Notes under the pieces: generated by a model
The model's input: only the letters and a program-made list of their open reading frames with translations
Told to the model about the DNA's origin: nothing
Databases searched by the model: none
Position numbers and translations under genes: made by a program
Assembly: GCA_013398615.1 (NCBI GenBank)
Contig: VZSR01000478.1
Coordinates: 15,095-79,094, forward strand
Direction of reading: 5' to 3'
DNA length: 64,000 bases
Source of the DNA: Brachypodius melanocephalos
Taxonomy: Eukaryota > Chordata > Aves > Passeriformes > Pycnonotidae
Shown: positions 31,801 to 38,055 of the stretch, piece by piece
Layout: every line of letters starts with the position of its first letter
Position numbering within the stretch: the stretch's first letter is position 1

Positions 31801-33690
31801 TCCCCTCCAGCTTCAGAGAGGAGTGGTGTCAGAGAGCTCAATATTAGGATTTCTGCAGCTATAATAGTTTGATCATTTTTCTCCTGAGACTAAAAAAAAA
31901 CACCAAAAAAGCCCAAACCCACAAAGCAACATCATGGTCCTTGAACTAGCACTGCACTGGTACCTGTGCCTGAAATTGAGCCAGTTTAATATCATGTCTT
32001 AAAAGAACATCAGCCTGAGCAAAACCTAGTGCCTGTGTAAGGTTTGTACATGAAATTTGTGGTTTGGGTTTAAAAGGAAAATTTACATTATGCAAACCTC
32101 TGACACATACCTTGTCACACATCAATACCAGTGTTGCATACTTCAAAGCACCTATATACTGCCCCAGTTATGCTTCAAATAGGGAATTTGATATTAAACC
32201 CTGTGATGGAGCTGCTGGAAGGTCAGATCCTTAGTTTTGCATCAAGTTACTTGTGGAGTAACTCAAACGAGGGGACTGCTAGATCCAGACTCTGAACAAA
32301 AAACCCTAGAACTTTACTCCCTGCCTTTGCAGGCAGAAATACCTTCATCTACCAGCCCCCCGTTCTTGAAAAACAAGAGAAAAGTATCTCCTTACATTGC
32401 CTTGGTGTCTTTTGTAAAAAAGACACATTCTCTCTTCTTAAAGTTTTCTTGGATGAAGTTAGCCAAATCCTGGAAAATAATTTGAAAAGTTTATTTCTGA
32501 TAACTCACGAAACAGAAGAGAACTCAGTAGCAGCACAGTCAGTGGGAAGACAAAGATACTGCTTAAAACACTATGGCAAACATTCTTCCCAACGGTAAAA
32601 AAACTCCCTAAGATTAAAAAAAGAGAAGACAGTAAGGTTTTTAGGCCAGGAGCTGTTTTAATTCAACACATAAAGACTCCAACAGGAGTCCAGAACAACT
32701 TCAAATCCTCCTTTATGGGAAATCAGTGGAATGCTCAGTCTCTCCAGCTTGTTTAACCATTAACTCTCCTATTAAGTTTGAAACGCCCTGGAGAAGCTTT
32801 CACACTCGGGGAATGCAAATTCATCCCTGATCTGCCTCTTCGAGCTAGGAGAGCAAAGAGAAAGTCTCACTTGCTGATAAAGGGTTGGGGGTCGTTTGTT
32901 TGCTTTTAAGTACAGCTTAGATCTGTAGGGCAAGATTTCACTTGGGACACAAAGGGAAGACAAGCAGCCCATAGCTGAGTTTACCTGTTTGACACAACAC
33001 TCGTGGTTAAACAACGGGTAGAAGTTATTCCAAGCAGAAAAAAATTAGGAGCATTATATCCAAAACAAGGAAAATGAAAGGGAACCCATTCAACCAGTAA
33101 AAGTCACAACCATACAAGACTAAAAAAATAAAAGGATGGGGAAGCACTTGCTAAAGACGTCAGACTCAGCCATTAAGGCCTTCTGCAAACCCACCAGTAG
33201 CAGGGAACTTGCTACACAATTGCTAGAATCAGCGAATCTTTCAGGCAGGAGAGGATGTTTAACATAACTATATGTTGGTTGCCTTGGCCATCACGCTTCG
33301 ATAAGAGCTTGGGGTGGTTCTTTATACAAACAAATTTGTCTCTTGCTGCAGCGTGGAAAAGGGTTCAAAACCAGAAGTGATGAAGAAAGCACAATAAAGA
33401 GCTACAGGGTTCAAAAGGAACACAGTACACCCGTAGGGTTTCACCGTGTCAGCTGCTGCTTCAAGGTCACTACTTAGGAAAATGTCTCCATAAAGGGGAA
33501 AGTGACAAATCCATCACCCTGCTCCTGACTTGACCAAATTCACCACCTCTATGGCCCCCTCCCACGACACCGGCATGTACCAGATACTCACAGCATCGCT
33601 GCAAGCCACGTCTATGCTGCGAGACATGCTAGAATAGAGGAGTCTGGAACTCTCGAAATTGCCATTTCTCCGGTGCCTCATGCTGCCCAT
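2641..33690 (-). CDS. TRPM8: TRPM8 cold/menthol-gated cation channel, complete coding region in 24 exons
   Basis: TRPM8 is a tetrameric, Ca2+-permeable plasma-membrane channel of sensory neurons opened by cold and menthol, and it needs PIP2. Twenty-four minus-strand exons join with matching phases into 1097 codons plus TGA (human 1104). Layout: cytosolic TRPM homology regions about 1-660; pre-S1 hydrophobic segment about 687-706; S1 about 725-752; S2 about 759-779; S3 about 790-811; S4 about 823-843; S5 about 850-878; pore helix and FGQ filter 905-907; S6 about 941-972; TRP domain about 980-1001; C-terminal coiled coil about 1060-1097. Human equivalents are conserved: Y739 (Y745), E776/Q779/N793/D796 (782/785/799/802), R835 (842), D911 (918), C922/C933 (929/940), N927 in NES (934), K988/R991/R1001 (995/998/1008). 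One residue is missing in the S3-S4 linker. The gene call is secure; the exact start is not. Confidence 0.97.
3545..3795 (-). repeat. CR1 LINE 3' fragment in TRPM8 intron 23
   Basis: The reverse-oriented CR1 tail begins TTGGAAGGGACCTTA and continues through the GCTCTGGGCACCCTGTGCCA block. Confidence 0.85.
3969..4002 (-). CDS. TRPM8: TRPM8 coding exon 23, 34 nt (residues 1070-1081)
   Basis: This very short exon has acceptor TAG at 4003-4005 and donor GTACTT at 3963-3968. It encodes MVHRFRQLDAK after completing a Glu codon. Human reads MRHRFRQLDTK here, so its identity is clear despite its size. It is the first part of the coiled coil that assembles the tetramer. Confidence 0.93.
4745..4972 (-). 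repeat. CR1 LINE fragment in TRPM8 intron 22
   Basis: The block begins CATAGAATTATTTTGGTTGG and contains CCTTGGGCAGCCTGTTCCAG and CTAATATCCAGCCTAAAC. It belongs to a different CR1 subfamily from the 3545 copy. Confidence 0.8.
5218..5317 (-). CDS. TRPM8: TRPM8 coding exon 22 (residues 1037-1069)
   Basis: The acceptor CAG is at 5318-5320 and the donor GTAAGT. The exon encodes SRNEDNEILAWEAVMKENYL, then VKINTKANDSSE. It leads into the C-terminal coiled coil and ends in phase 2. Confidence 0.96.
5318..7015 (-). other. TRPM8: TRPM8 intron 21
   Basis: Unique intronic DNA bounded by GTGAGT at the exon 21 side and CAG at exon 22. I see no exon or repeat in it. Confidence 0.7.
7016..7206 (-). CDS. 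TRPM8: TRPM8 coding exon 21 (residues 973-1037), TRP domain
   Basis: The acceptor CAG is at 7207-7209 and the donor GTGAGT. The exon encodes YTVGSVQENNDQVWKFQRFF, with Lys988 and Arg991, then EYCSR with Arg1001. These equal the PIP2-sensitivity residues K995, R998 and R1008. A cysteine cluster (KCFKCCC) follows. It ends in phase 1. Confidence 0.97.
7305..7830 (-). repeat. CR1 LINE 3' end in TRPM8 intron 20
   Basis: A long CR1 copy of about 520 bp runs from the CACAGAATCCCAGAGTGG tail through GCCCTCTGGCAGTGGGAAG and into the CTCCAGGTGAACACCTCCAG segment. Confidence 0.9.
7831..9635 (-). other. TRPM8: Remainder of TRPM8 intron 20
   Basis: Unique intronic sequence with an A-rich stretch at about 8096-8135. 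No other feature seen. Confidence 0.6.
9636..9813 (-). CDS. TRPM8: TRPM8 coding exon 20 (residues 914-972), outer pore and S6
   Basis: The acceptor CAG is at 9814-9816 and the donor GTGCGT. The outer pore loop has HCTFSGNESKPLC, keeping the disulfide pair and the NES glycosylation sequon. S6 reads [20 protein letters not shown] then LLVAMF. It ends in phase 2. Intron 19 on its 5' side is only 149 bp. Confidence 0.97.
9963..10134 (-). CDS. TRPM8: TRPM8 coding exon 19 (residues 857-914), S5 and pore filter
   Basis: The acceptor CAG is at 10135-10137 and the donor GTATTT. S5 is MIDVFFFLFLFAVWMVAFGV. The pore helix and filter follow as EPYLAMFGQ, then YPDDIDG where human has VPSDVDG. The pore aspartate D918 is kept at 911. 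It ends in phase 1. Confidence 0.97.
10135..10877 (-). other. TRPM8: TRPM8 intron 18
   Basis: Unique intronic sequence; nothing further recognised. Confidence 0.7.
10878..11016 (-). CDS. TRPM8: TRPM8 coding exon 18 (residues 810-856), S4
   Basis: The acceptor CAG is at 11017-11019 and the donor GTAAGA. The exon has LHSDESSWYSGR, one residue shorter than human in the S3-S4 linker, then S4. Arg835 equals the menthol and voltage residue R842. It ends at the S4-S5 linker GPKIIMLQRM in phase 0. Confidence 0.96.
11017..11736 (-). other. TRPM8: TRPM8 intron 17
   Basis: Unique intronic sequence; nothing further recognised. Confidence 0.7.
11737..11828 (-). CDS. TRPM8: TRPM8 coding exon 17 (residues 780-810), S2-S3 linker and S3
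   Basis: The acceptor CAG is at 11829-11831 and the donor GTGAGT. The exon encodes WYMNGSKYFSDLWNVMDTLA, then IFYFIAGIVF. Asn793 and Asp796 equal Ca2+/icilin residues N799 and D802. Ala799 occupies the Gly805 position of mammals. It ends in phase 2. Confidence 0.96.
11829..14303 (-). other. TRPM8: TRPM8 intron 16
   Basis: A 2.5-kb intron between the S2 and S3 exons. It appears free of CR1 and I see no other feature. Confidence 0.65.
14304..14520 (-). CDS. TRPM8: TRPM8 coding exon 16 (residues 707-779), S1 and S2
   Basis: The acceptor CAG is at 14521-14523 and the donor GTAGGC. The exon carries S1, with Tyr739 in NVIFYIAF equal to the menthol/icilin tyrosine Y745. It also carries S2 ending CDEVRQ, whose Glu776 and Gln779 equal Ca2+-site residues E782 and Q785. 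The S1-S2 loop (QKEPTALE) differs from human. It ends in phase 0. Confidence 0.96.
14695..14825 (+). repeat. CR1 LINE 3' fragment in TRPM8 intron 15
   Basis: It has the plus-oriented CR1 tail: GGATGGGGCTTGGAG, then TGTCCCTGCTCATGGCAGGG, then CTTCCAACCCAAACC. Confidence 0.88.
14875..15055 (+). repeat. CR1 LINE fragment, second subfamily, in TRPM8 intron 15
   Basis: It contains ACTGGAACAGCTTCTCCAGA and GGTTGGACTGAATGATCTCC, typical of an older CR1 subfamily. It lies head-to-tail behind the 14695 copy. Confidence 0.75.
15118..15230 (-). CDS. TRPM8: TRPM8 coding exon 15 (residues 670-707), pre-S1 segment
   Basis: The acceptor CAG is at 15231-15233 and the donor GTAATC. NFLSKQWYGEISRDTKNWK leads into the hydrophobic pre-S1 stretch IIMCLFFFPLIGCGFISF. 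It ends in phase 2, splitting an Arg codon. Confidence 0.96.
15702..15847 (-). CDS. TRPM8: TRPM8 coding exon 14 (residues 621-669)
   Basis: The acceptor CAG is at 15848-15850 and the donor GTAATG. The exon encodes LFTECYSNDEDLAEQLLTYS, CEAWGGSNCLELAVEARDQQ and FIAQPGVQ. It ends in phase 0 and closes the cytosolic melastatin homology region. Confidence 0.97.
15848..16861 (-). other. TRPM8: TRPM8 intron 13
   Basis: Unique intronic sequence; nothing further recognised. Confidence 0.65.
16862..16991 (-). CDS. TRPM8: TRPM8 coding exon 13 (residues 578-621)
   Basis: The acceptor CAG is at 16992-16994 and the donor GTAAGT. The exon encodes TRGCTLAALGASKLLKSMAK, then [20 protein letters not shown] and RAV. 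It is nearly identical to human and ends in phase 1. Confidence 0.97.
17042..17145 (-). repeat. CR1 LINE 3' fragment in TRPM8 intron 12
   Basis: It contains ATGATTTGGGTTGAAAAGGA and GGGACATCTTCCACTATACC, a decayed CR1 tail, 50 bp upstream of exon 13. Confidence 0.75.
17539..17634 (-). CDS. TRPM8: TRPM8 coding exon 12 (residues 546-577)
   Basis: The acceptor CAG is at 17635-17637 and the donor GTAAGT. The exon encodes EECPITRHPLQALFIWSVLQ, then NKKELSKVIWEQ. Human has HDVS where this reads SEEC across the exon 11/12 junction. It is in phase 0. Confidence 0.96.
18064..18070 (+). promoter_or_regulatory. LTR TATA box
   Basis: TATAAAA lies 92 bp inside the LTR, followed by a GC-rich stretch, as expected for a retroviral U3 promoter. 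Transcription from it would run antisense to TRPM8, toward exon 11. Confidence 0.55.
19344..19361 (+). other. tRNA-His-type primer-binding site
   Basis: This 18-base block (TAGTGCCGTGACTCAGAT) differs at two positions from the complement of the 3' end of tRNA-His with its CCA tail. The complement continues loosely as TCGAACC. It is the class of primer site used by tRNA-His ERVs. Confidence 0.65.
19388..19678 (-). CDS. TRPM8: TRPM8 coding exon 11 (residues 449-545)
   Basis: This is the longest coding exon, 97 codons in phase 0, with acceptor TAG at 19679-19681. It encodes SADLQDVMFTALVKDRPKFV, FLENGLNLRKFL and LQIAKNSYNDALLTFVWKMV. The donor GTGAGT at 19382-19387 directly abuts an antisense LTR, described separately. 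Confidence 0.96.
19905..20260 (-). repeat. CR1 LINE 3' end in TRPM8 intron 10
   Basis: It is the reverse-oriented counterpart of the 1-305 copy, with CAGACACCCCAACAATCCCA and the CCTGCCCTGACACAGCTCCA block. Confidence 0.85.
20357..20475 (-). CDS. TRPM8: TRPM8 coding exon 10 (residues 409-448)
   Basis: The acceptor CAG is at 20476-20478 and the donor GTACAG. The exon encodes FSTNEHDRDNWNGQLKLLL, then DWNQLELASDEIFTSDRNWE. It ends in phase 0. Confidence 0.96.
20476..20979 (-). other. TRPM8: TRPM8 intron 9 (GC-AG)
   Basis: Unique intronic sequence with donor GCAAGT at 20974-20979 and acceptor CAG at 20476-20478. Confidence 0.85.
20980..21082 (-). CDS. TRPM8: TRPM8 coding exon 9 (residues 375-409), GC donor
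   Basis: The acceptor TAG is at 21083-21085. The exon encodes IKEVLESPHLLTVIKIEEAG then DEIVSNAISFALYK. The reading frame requires the donor to be AAAG|GCAAGT (20974-20979), a GC-AG intron with otherwise perfect donor consensus. No GT at this junction keeps the frame. It ends in phase 1. Confidence 0.95.
21083..21894 (-). other. TRPM8: TRPM8 intron 8
   Basis: Unique intronic sequence; nothing further recognised. Confidence 0.65.
21895..22092 (-). CDS. TRPM8: TRPM8 coding exon 8 (residues 309-374)
   Basis: The acceptor TAG is at 22093-22095 and the donor GTGAGT. The exon is 66 codons in phase 0 and contains KIPCVVVEGSGRIADVIASL and EEETESWIKW. It belongs to the cytosolic TRPM homology region. 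Confidence 0.97.
22315..22420 (-). repeat. CR1 LINE 3' fragment in TRPM8 intron 7
   Basis: A decayed CR1 tail with GTTCCACCCTCTGACATGGG and GGGACACCTTCCACTAGACC. Confidence 0.75.
23375..23592 (+). repeat. CR1 LINE 3' fragment in TRPM8 intron 7
   Basis: It shows TTGGATATCACAAGAATTTC, GACTGGAACAGGCTGC and CTTAGAGGTCTTTTCCAACC, the older CR1 subfamily also seen at 31250. Confidence 0.85.
24027..24116. repeat. Tandem duplication, two 44-46-bp units
   Basis: The unit beginning CAGACAAGGAGGCTGGGATA at 24027 is repeated at 24073 with a few substitutions and a 2-bp length difference. Confidence 0.9.
24745..25085 (+). repeat. CR1 LINE 3' end in TRPM8 intron 7
   Basis: The block contains GCACAGGGTGCCCAGAGAAG, AAGGCCAGGCTGGACAGGGC and AGCCCATGGCAGGGGGTGGA, the full CR1 3' order. 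Confidence 0.92.
25348..25415 (-). CDS. TRPM8: TRPM8 coding exon 7 (residues 286-308)
   Basis: The acceptor CAG is at 25416-25418 and the donor GTAAGT. The exon encodes SNYGGKIPIVCFAQGGGKE followed by TLK, matching human. It ends in phase 0. Confidence 0.97.
25851..25877. repeat. A-rich homopolymer, 27 A
   Basis: An uninterrupted run of 27 A in TRPM8 intron 6 (the intron between exons 6 and 7). Confidence 0.95.
26382..26556 (-). CDS. TRPM8: TRPM8 coding exon 6 (residues 228-286)
   Basis: The acceptor TAG is at 26557-26559 and the donor GTATCC, which departs from the usual +5 G. The exon encodes MDDLKRDPLYCLDNNHTHLL, then VDNGTHGHPTVEAKVRTQLE and KYISERVIP. The first residues GSYLAH differ from human GYFLAQ. 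It ends in phase 1. Confidence 0.95.
26557..27176 (-). other. TRPM8: TRPM8 intron 5
   Basis: Unique intronic sequence; nothing further recognised. Confidence 0.65.
27177..27349 (-). CDS. TRPM8: TRPM8 coding exon 5 (residues 170-227)
   Basis: The acceptor CAG is at 27350-27352 and the donor GTAAGG at 27171-27176. The exon encodes AWIFTGGTHYGLMKYIGEVV, then ISRSSEENVVAIGIAAWGM and TLIR. Its last five codons (TAHSD) differ completely from the NCDAE of human TRPM8 although the exon itself is strongly conserved. The exon is GC-rich with many CpG. Confidence 0.95.
27564..27586. repeat. Perfect 10-bp inverted repeat with 3-nt loop
   Basis: GGTGAAATTT, then TCC, then AAATTTCACC in TRPM8 intron 4. 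It sits in a stretch with repeated GGGCTGAA words. Confidence 0.8.
27807..27984 (-). CDS. TRPM8: TRPM8 coding exon 4 (residues 111-170)
   Basis: The acceptor CAG is at 27985-27987 and the donor GTAAAC. The exon starts at YIRLSCDTD and runs through [20 protein letters not shown] to IYIAQSK. It ends in phase 1 within a Gly codon. The VTGGAKNF core of TRPM homology region 1 is unchanged. Confidence 0.97.
27985..29190 (-). other. TRPM8: TRPM8 intron 3, exon-4 side
   Basis: Unique intronic DNA up to the CR1 at 29193. I see no exon in it. Confidence 0.6.
29193..29580 (-). repeat. CR1 LINE 3' end in TRPM8 intron 3
   Basis: It runs from AGAATCCCAGAGTGGTC through CAGCCTGGCCTGGGACACTG and GCCCTCTGGCAGTGTGAAGC. 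It has an internal deletion next to CCACCTGTACCAGGGCC. Confidence 0.9.
29581..30805 (-). other. TRPM8: TRPM8 intron 3, exon-3 side
   Basis: Unique AT-rich intronic DNA. Long open frames here carry no recognisable family signature. Confidence 0.6.
30806..30962 (-). CDS. TRPM8: TRPM8 coding exon 3 (residues 58-110)
   Basis: The acceptor CAG is at 30963-30965 and the donor is GTAAGT. The exon encodes the conserved CKCGY, EKWNYKKHTKE and PTDAFGDIQF motifs and ends at GKKGK in phase 0. This is the start of TRPM homology region 1. Confidence 0.97.
31250..31500 (+). repeat. CR1 LINE 3' fragment in TRPM8 intron 2
   Basis: It has CTCCCAGGTAACAAGTGACA, AGATTGGATATTAGGAAAAA and GGTGGAGTCACCATCCCTAG, an older CR1 subfamily, with an expanded A run at about 31325. 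Confidence 0.85.
31501..32395 (-). other. TRPM8: Remainder of TRPM8 intron 2
   Basis: Unique intronic sequence; nothing further recognised. Confidence 0.6.
32396..32469 (-). CDS. TRPM8: TRPM8 coding exon 2 (residues 34-57)
   Basis: The acceptor is CAG at 32470-32472 and the donor GTAAGG. The exon encodes DLANFIQENFKKRE followed by CVFFTKDTKA, very close to human. It ends in phase 2, and the split codon joins exon 3 to give Met where human has Thr. Confidence 0.96.
32470..33591 (-). other. TRPM8: TRPM8 intron 1 (between coding exons 1 and 2)
   Basis: Unique intronic sequence; nothing further recognised. Confidence 0.65.
33592..33690 (-). CDS. TRPM8: TRPM8 coding exon 1 (residues 1-33)
   Basis: This exon encodes the N-terminal tail containing SMRHRRNG and LYSSMSRS, which aligns with human SMRNRRND and LYSSASRS. 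The donor is GTGAGT at 33586-33591 and the exon ends in phase 0. A pyrimidine-rich stretch ending in CAG (33697-33699) suggests the exon begins at 33696 after a noncoding exon. In that case the first ATG is at 33690 and the protein is about six residues shorter at the N-terminus than human. If no splice occurs there, an in-frame ATG at 33720 adds ten residues beginning MSPSM. Confidence 0.85.
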
Positions 33691-33696
33691 CGAAAC

Positions 33697-35079
33697 CTGG
33701 AAAAGCATGGAAGGGGACATGGAGGAGCACTAGACAACAGCAAGGGCACTTTGTGCCCTAACAAGGCAAGGAAGAGGTTATTCGAATCCAGCATATAGAA
33801 TTAGGAAGGGTATTATTGCAAAAATATAAAAAAAATTCAGAAAAATTTTTTTTGTTATTTCATACCACAAAGATAATTTCTTTTATCTTTCCCCTTGCCA
33901 AAAGGACTCCAAGTCAACATTTTTTGAGACAGGAACATACCTTATACACCATCACATTCAATTGATTCCAATATTTTAACTCTTTTCTCTCTGATGAGCA
34001 AGCTCAGGACATGGCTCATATACATGAAGAATCCTTAATCCAATGTATTTACAAATTAAAGGGGATAATTAGAAGAAATATTTCAGGCACAGAGGAAAAA
34101 TTGCAGTATTAAAGCCCAGCAGGACCCCAAGGAGCAGCACCCACCAGTGATCCCACTCGAACAAGGACAGTCTACACGCGCAAACTGAAGAACAAGTGGA
34201 TTTAAAGGATATTGGATCCATAAGTTAGGAAGTGACTTGTAGAAGCAAACACATTGCAATTTCCCTCTAAAGCAGATCCCTGCGTTTAAGTCACTGTCTT
34301 TGAAGGAGCATCACTGCGCTTGCAGCAAAGCACAGAACAAAATCATATTTATTCTAATATAAATATTTCAGTTCCCTTCATGCTACTCTGTGAATAATAC
34401 TGGAAAAGGCCTTTTCCTGAAAGAAAAGCTGTCAGCCAGCAAACATGGGGAGCTCAGAGCCTACTTGTGCTTCCACCACTGTTTTCTCTCCTGCCTTTTC
34501 CCTGGCTGTGTCCTCTGGGTTTTCCTCTGGGGTGACACTGCCACTGCATGGAACACAAAGCTCCCCTCCCAGGCACAGCAACACTGAAGCATCACCCTGT
34601 AAATACAGAACGCCCGGGAGCCAAGAACCAGCAGGTGTGAAAATTTCCCTGGGGCACTCAACACAGCAGGAATGGCACAGGCAGTGGGAAGCTGCAGCTG
34701 TAAACAGAATGATGGAATGTGATGTGAGCAAGCCCTCAAAGCAGTAAGAAAAGGCAAGTTCCCATAAAGACATGTATATTTATGTGTTATAGTTATTTTA
34801 AAAATCCTTTGAAAAACATTTTGTGTTGAGGGGGAGCATGATTGACTCAATGTTGTTTACTGTGCACGGCAGAAAGCCTCAGCTGCTTCCCCCAAATTCT
34901 GCAGCCTGTCCAGGGAAGATAGATCTGTGTCACTCTATCACTGGTAAGTGATGGAAGAGCACAGAAAAAAAAAAAAAAACAACAAAAAACCCCCCTCTTC
35001 CTCCTTCCCAGCTCCTGCATGATACAGGAGTGATTTCACCCCAAGAAAAGGCAAAAAAACCCCCAAACAGGTTGGAAAG
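33697..35079. other. Sequence upstream of the TRPM8 start
   Basis: This would be a first intron or the promoter side of TRPM8. I could not identify a noncoding first exon, TATA box or CpG island. A run of 15 A lies near 34965. Confidence 0.5.
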
Positions 35080-35790
35080 TGAAGGGCTGGGCCCAGAGAG
35101 GGGGGAAGATAATTAAATCCAATCACCAGTGCTGTTCCCAGGGCTCAGTCCTGTTCCACATTTTGATCTTCACCGACGGTCTGCATCAGGGGATGGAGGG
35201 CACCCTCGGGAAGTTGCAGACACCAAGCTGGTGGAAAGTGGATCTGCTGGAGGGCAGGAAGGCTCTGCAGAGGGATCTGCACAGCCTGGATCCACAGGCC
35301 AAGGGCCAAGTCCTGTCCTTGGGTCACACCAACCCCATGGAACACTGCAGGCTCAGGGAAGAGCAGCTGGAAAAGGCCCTGGTAGTGTTGGTGACAGGGC
35401 TGAACACGAGCTCGGGAGGGCAAAAGGCCAATGGCCCCTGGGCTGTGCCCGCCACNNNNNNNNNNNNNNNNNNNNNNNNNNNNNNNNNNNNNNNNNNNNN
35501 NNNNNNNNNNNNNNNNNNNNNNNNNNNNNNNNNNNNNNNNNNNNNNNNNNNNNNNGACCTTGTGGCTCTGCACAAGTCCCTGACAGCAGGGGACAGCCGG
35601 GGGGGTCGGGCTGTGCTCCAGGAAACAGGGACAGGAAGAGAGGGAACGGCCTCAGGCTGAGCCAGGGGAGGGTCTGGGTGTTTATTGGGAAAAATTTCAT
35701 CACTGAAAGAGTTATCAGGCATCAGAATGAAGGGGCTGCCCGGGGCAGTGGTGGAGTCACCTTCCACAGAGCCCCACCACAGCTCTTTGG
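35080..35790 (+). repeat. CR1 LINE with decayed reverse-transcriptase end, interrupted by an N gap
   Basis: It starts with the CR1 ORF2 motif around CCCAGGGCTCAGTCCTGTTC. Frame-shifted reading gives fragments like LLEGRKALQRDL and LGHTNPMEHCRL, typical of the CR1 polymerase C-terminus. After the gap comes the CR1 3' region (GGTCTGGGTGTTTATTGGG). It is not functional: frames are broken on both sides of the gap. Confidence 0.88.
35456..35555. other. Assembly gap, 100 N
   Basis: Exactly 100 N inside a CR1 copy. The true length is unknown, and reading frames drawn across it mean nothing. Confidence 0.99.
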
Positions 35791-37934
35791 TGTTCTCAGC
35801 CCAGAGGAACCACCACCCCCTTTCCTCTGAAGCCTTTTGTTGTGTGAGCTCTTCAGCAGTGATCCAAAAGTGACCAAAGAGGAAAACCCAACTGACAGAG
35901 CATAAGGGACCCAAAACTGGACAGCAATAGTAATTAATAATGTGGGAATGTTTATTCCAAAAATGATACCTCTGATGGGGCAGGCTCGTCAAATAGGATA
36001 GTAAGGAAAAGAGGGAAGCTGCACACAAAACAAAGAGAGGCTCAGAGCTGGCACCCATCATAGAGACATGAAAAAACACCTTGACAGTCACAGGCAGCAA
36101 AAAACTCCATGAAACTGCAACTTGGCAGCCGATAAGGACAGAAACCTGAGGTTTAAGGACACTCTGCACTGGGAGGCGTATTTCCTAATTTCCTAATCAC
36201 CCAGAAAGCAATTCTGAATATTTCATCTGATCCGTGTTGTAGTGTAAAGATGGTTTTAAAGCTGTAACTCAAGATAAAAGCCCCACAGAGGGAAATTACA
36301 TTTAGGTCTGGATCGACGCAACTTATTTATTGACAGTTTTGCTTTCATTGTTGATTTGTTTAATAAAGTTGAACACCAGAGAAGCGACTATGGACGTAAC
36401 TGCACGGAGAGAGATTAAAAGGAAACAAGGGCATTAAATTATTAATTCCAAACACTACCAGATTTCAAGTTTGCCTTGCTGCTTTTGTAAATAATTGATA
36501 AGAACGAACGTGCAGCAAACAAACTGAAAAAAGTTAGCGAGAGGGCAAAGAAGCCCCCTAAAAATCTGGCATTTAATTTTAAATTTTGAAAAGCCTCATT
36601 GATAGCACGGTGTTTAGCTGATACCACTGAGTGACACTCATTAACTCCGTGAGTGTTGGAGATAACAGCAGTTAAACATTTTAAAAGATGTGACATGGCT
36701 GCAGTCCACGGAACAGGCAAGCTATTCTTTTTCTATCACATTTCCAACCCATTAAATTAAACATATAAGATATTCAATGCATTGAAGCAAAGCTTTCTTC
36801 AAACAACACATATTGAGGTTAATAACCATTGGATAAACTCCAAAATAATCCTCTAAAGTGTAAGACTGTAACTTCCACGGCAATTCAAGAGGCATAACCA
36901 AGGAAATCTTCAGCCTGAGGTGATGAAGAAAAGAAAAGAAAAAAAAACCCATCTAGTTCCATAGAGGCGAATTAAGAGGCTTTTAGAAACTTGCCTGCAA
37001 CTGAAAAGCAAGCCCAGCTCCATTCTCATTAACATAACCACTCTTTATTTGCATTAACAATTCCCAGCATTGGCTTTACATTTTAAACCTCTCCAACAGC
37101 AGAGGATGTCACAGAACTTCAGCTGCACCTGCTCCCACAGTTTCAGCAAATTCAAAGTATATTCTCTCAAGGACAGAAAAACCAACATTTAATCGGTAGC
37201 ACAGACTTACCAAAGCCTCCAGAATATGCTCCAGAATATGGCCCAGGACTTCTTCTGCAATCATGACTCCAAGAGGAAGGCTTTGAAATACTCGAGCTGG
37301 CAAAGCCCCACCTTTATCTGTGTCATGCCTTCCTTTTAAAGGAGGGAGGGATCACGGCCAGGAGCGAGGAATAGCAGAGTTACCCATGAGTTCCTGATGA
37401 AGGTTTAATTGCAGCAGGGTGCAGAGAACGGCAGCTGCAGGTTATCTCTAAGAGAGATGCTGTCCCATCTGCTGTCCATGGACTTCAGGAACAGATAACA
37501 CTGCAGCTCATTTGTGGCACCAGCAAAAAGCCAGAACTAAAAGAAAATGCTTGTGGGAATAAATAATTAGACTTTATTGCAGCAGAAGATAATGAAGCAG
37601 CTGTAAAATCAACACCTATTAATCTAATTTACTGCAAGGTTGTTGAAGCACTGTTGAGTGCAATACGGGATTTTAAAAGTGTTCTTACTCAACAAAAATC
37701 AGACACAGTTCCTTAATTTTTTGTTTGGCACTCAGCATGGAGTAATCTGGTTTTGTCCTGCCTTTGACTTTAAGCTTTTCACTTGGGTAAAAGCAATTTC
37801 TACTGCTGTGATATTCAGTGGCTCTTTGGAGAGATGGATTGTTCCCAGGCCACCTTCCTTGCAGGAAGCAGGGCTATCCCATCTGCTGCTGGAGAACCTT
37901 CTACTGCCTTTTAATCACCCAGTTTGGGCCAATA
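35791..37934. other. AT-rich unique upstream DNA
   Basis: No exon or named repeat recognised. A direct 12-bp repeat (CTCCAGAATATG) occurs at 37218-37241. Confidence 0.5.
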
Positions 37935-38055
37935 TTAGGCCAGGTTGGATGGGGCTTGGAGCAACCTGGGATAGTGGAAGGGTCCATGCCCATGGAAGGC
38001 GGTGGAAAATTTGAGTTTTGAGGTTCCTTCAAAACTAAATCATTGCAGGATTTTA
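37935..38055 (+). repeat. CR1 LINE 3' fragment
   Basis: It reads GGCCAGGTTGGATGGGGCTT, then AGCAACCTGGGATAGTGGAA and CATGCCCATGGAAGG. Confidence 0.85.

Noticed and set aside
35079..35830. Long open frames of about 200 codons on both strands across 35.1-36.2 kb
   Set aside because: They run through 100 N and through CR1 reverse-transcriptase remnants, so they are not host genes.
36442..36720. A 92-codon minus-strand frame with a hydrophobic stretch
   Set aside because: AT-rich composition, no family resemblance, and no clear splice or promoter context.
37109..37303. Open frame ending at a GTAAGT-like donor, considered as an upstream TRPM8 coding exon
   Set aside because: Its peptide does not resemble any TRPM8 N-terminus. 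The repeated ILEHILE comes from a 12-bp direct repeat.
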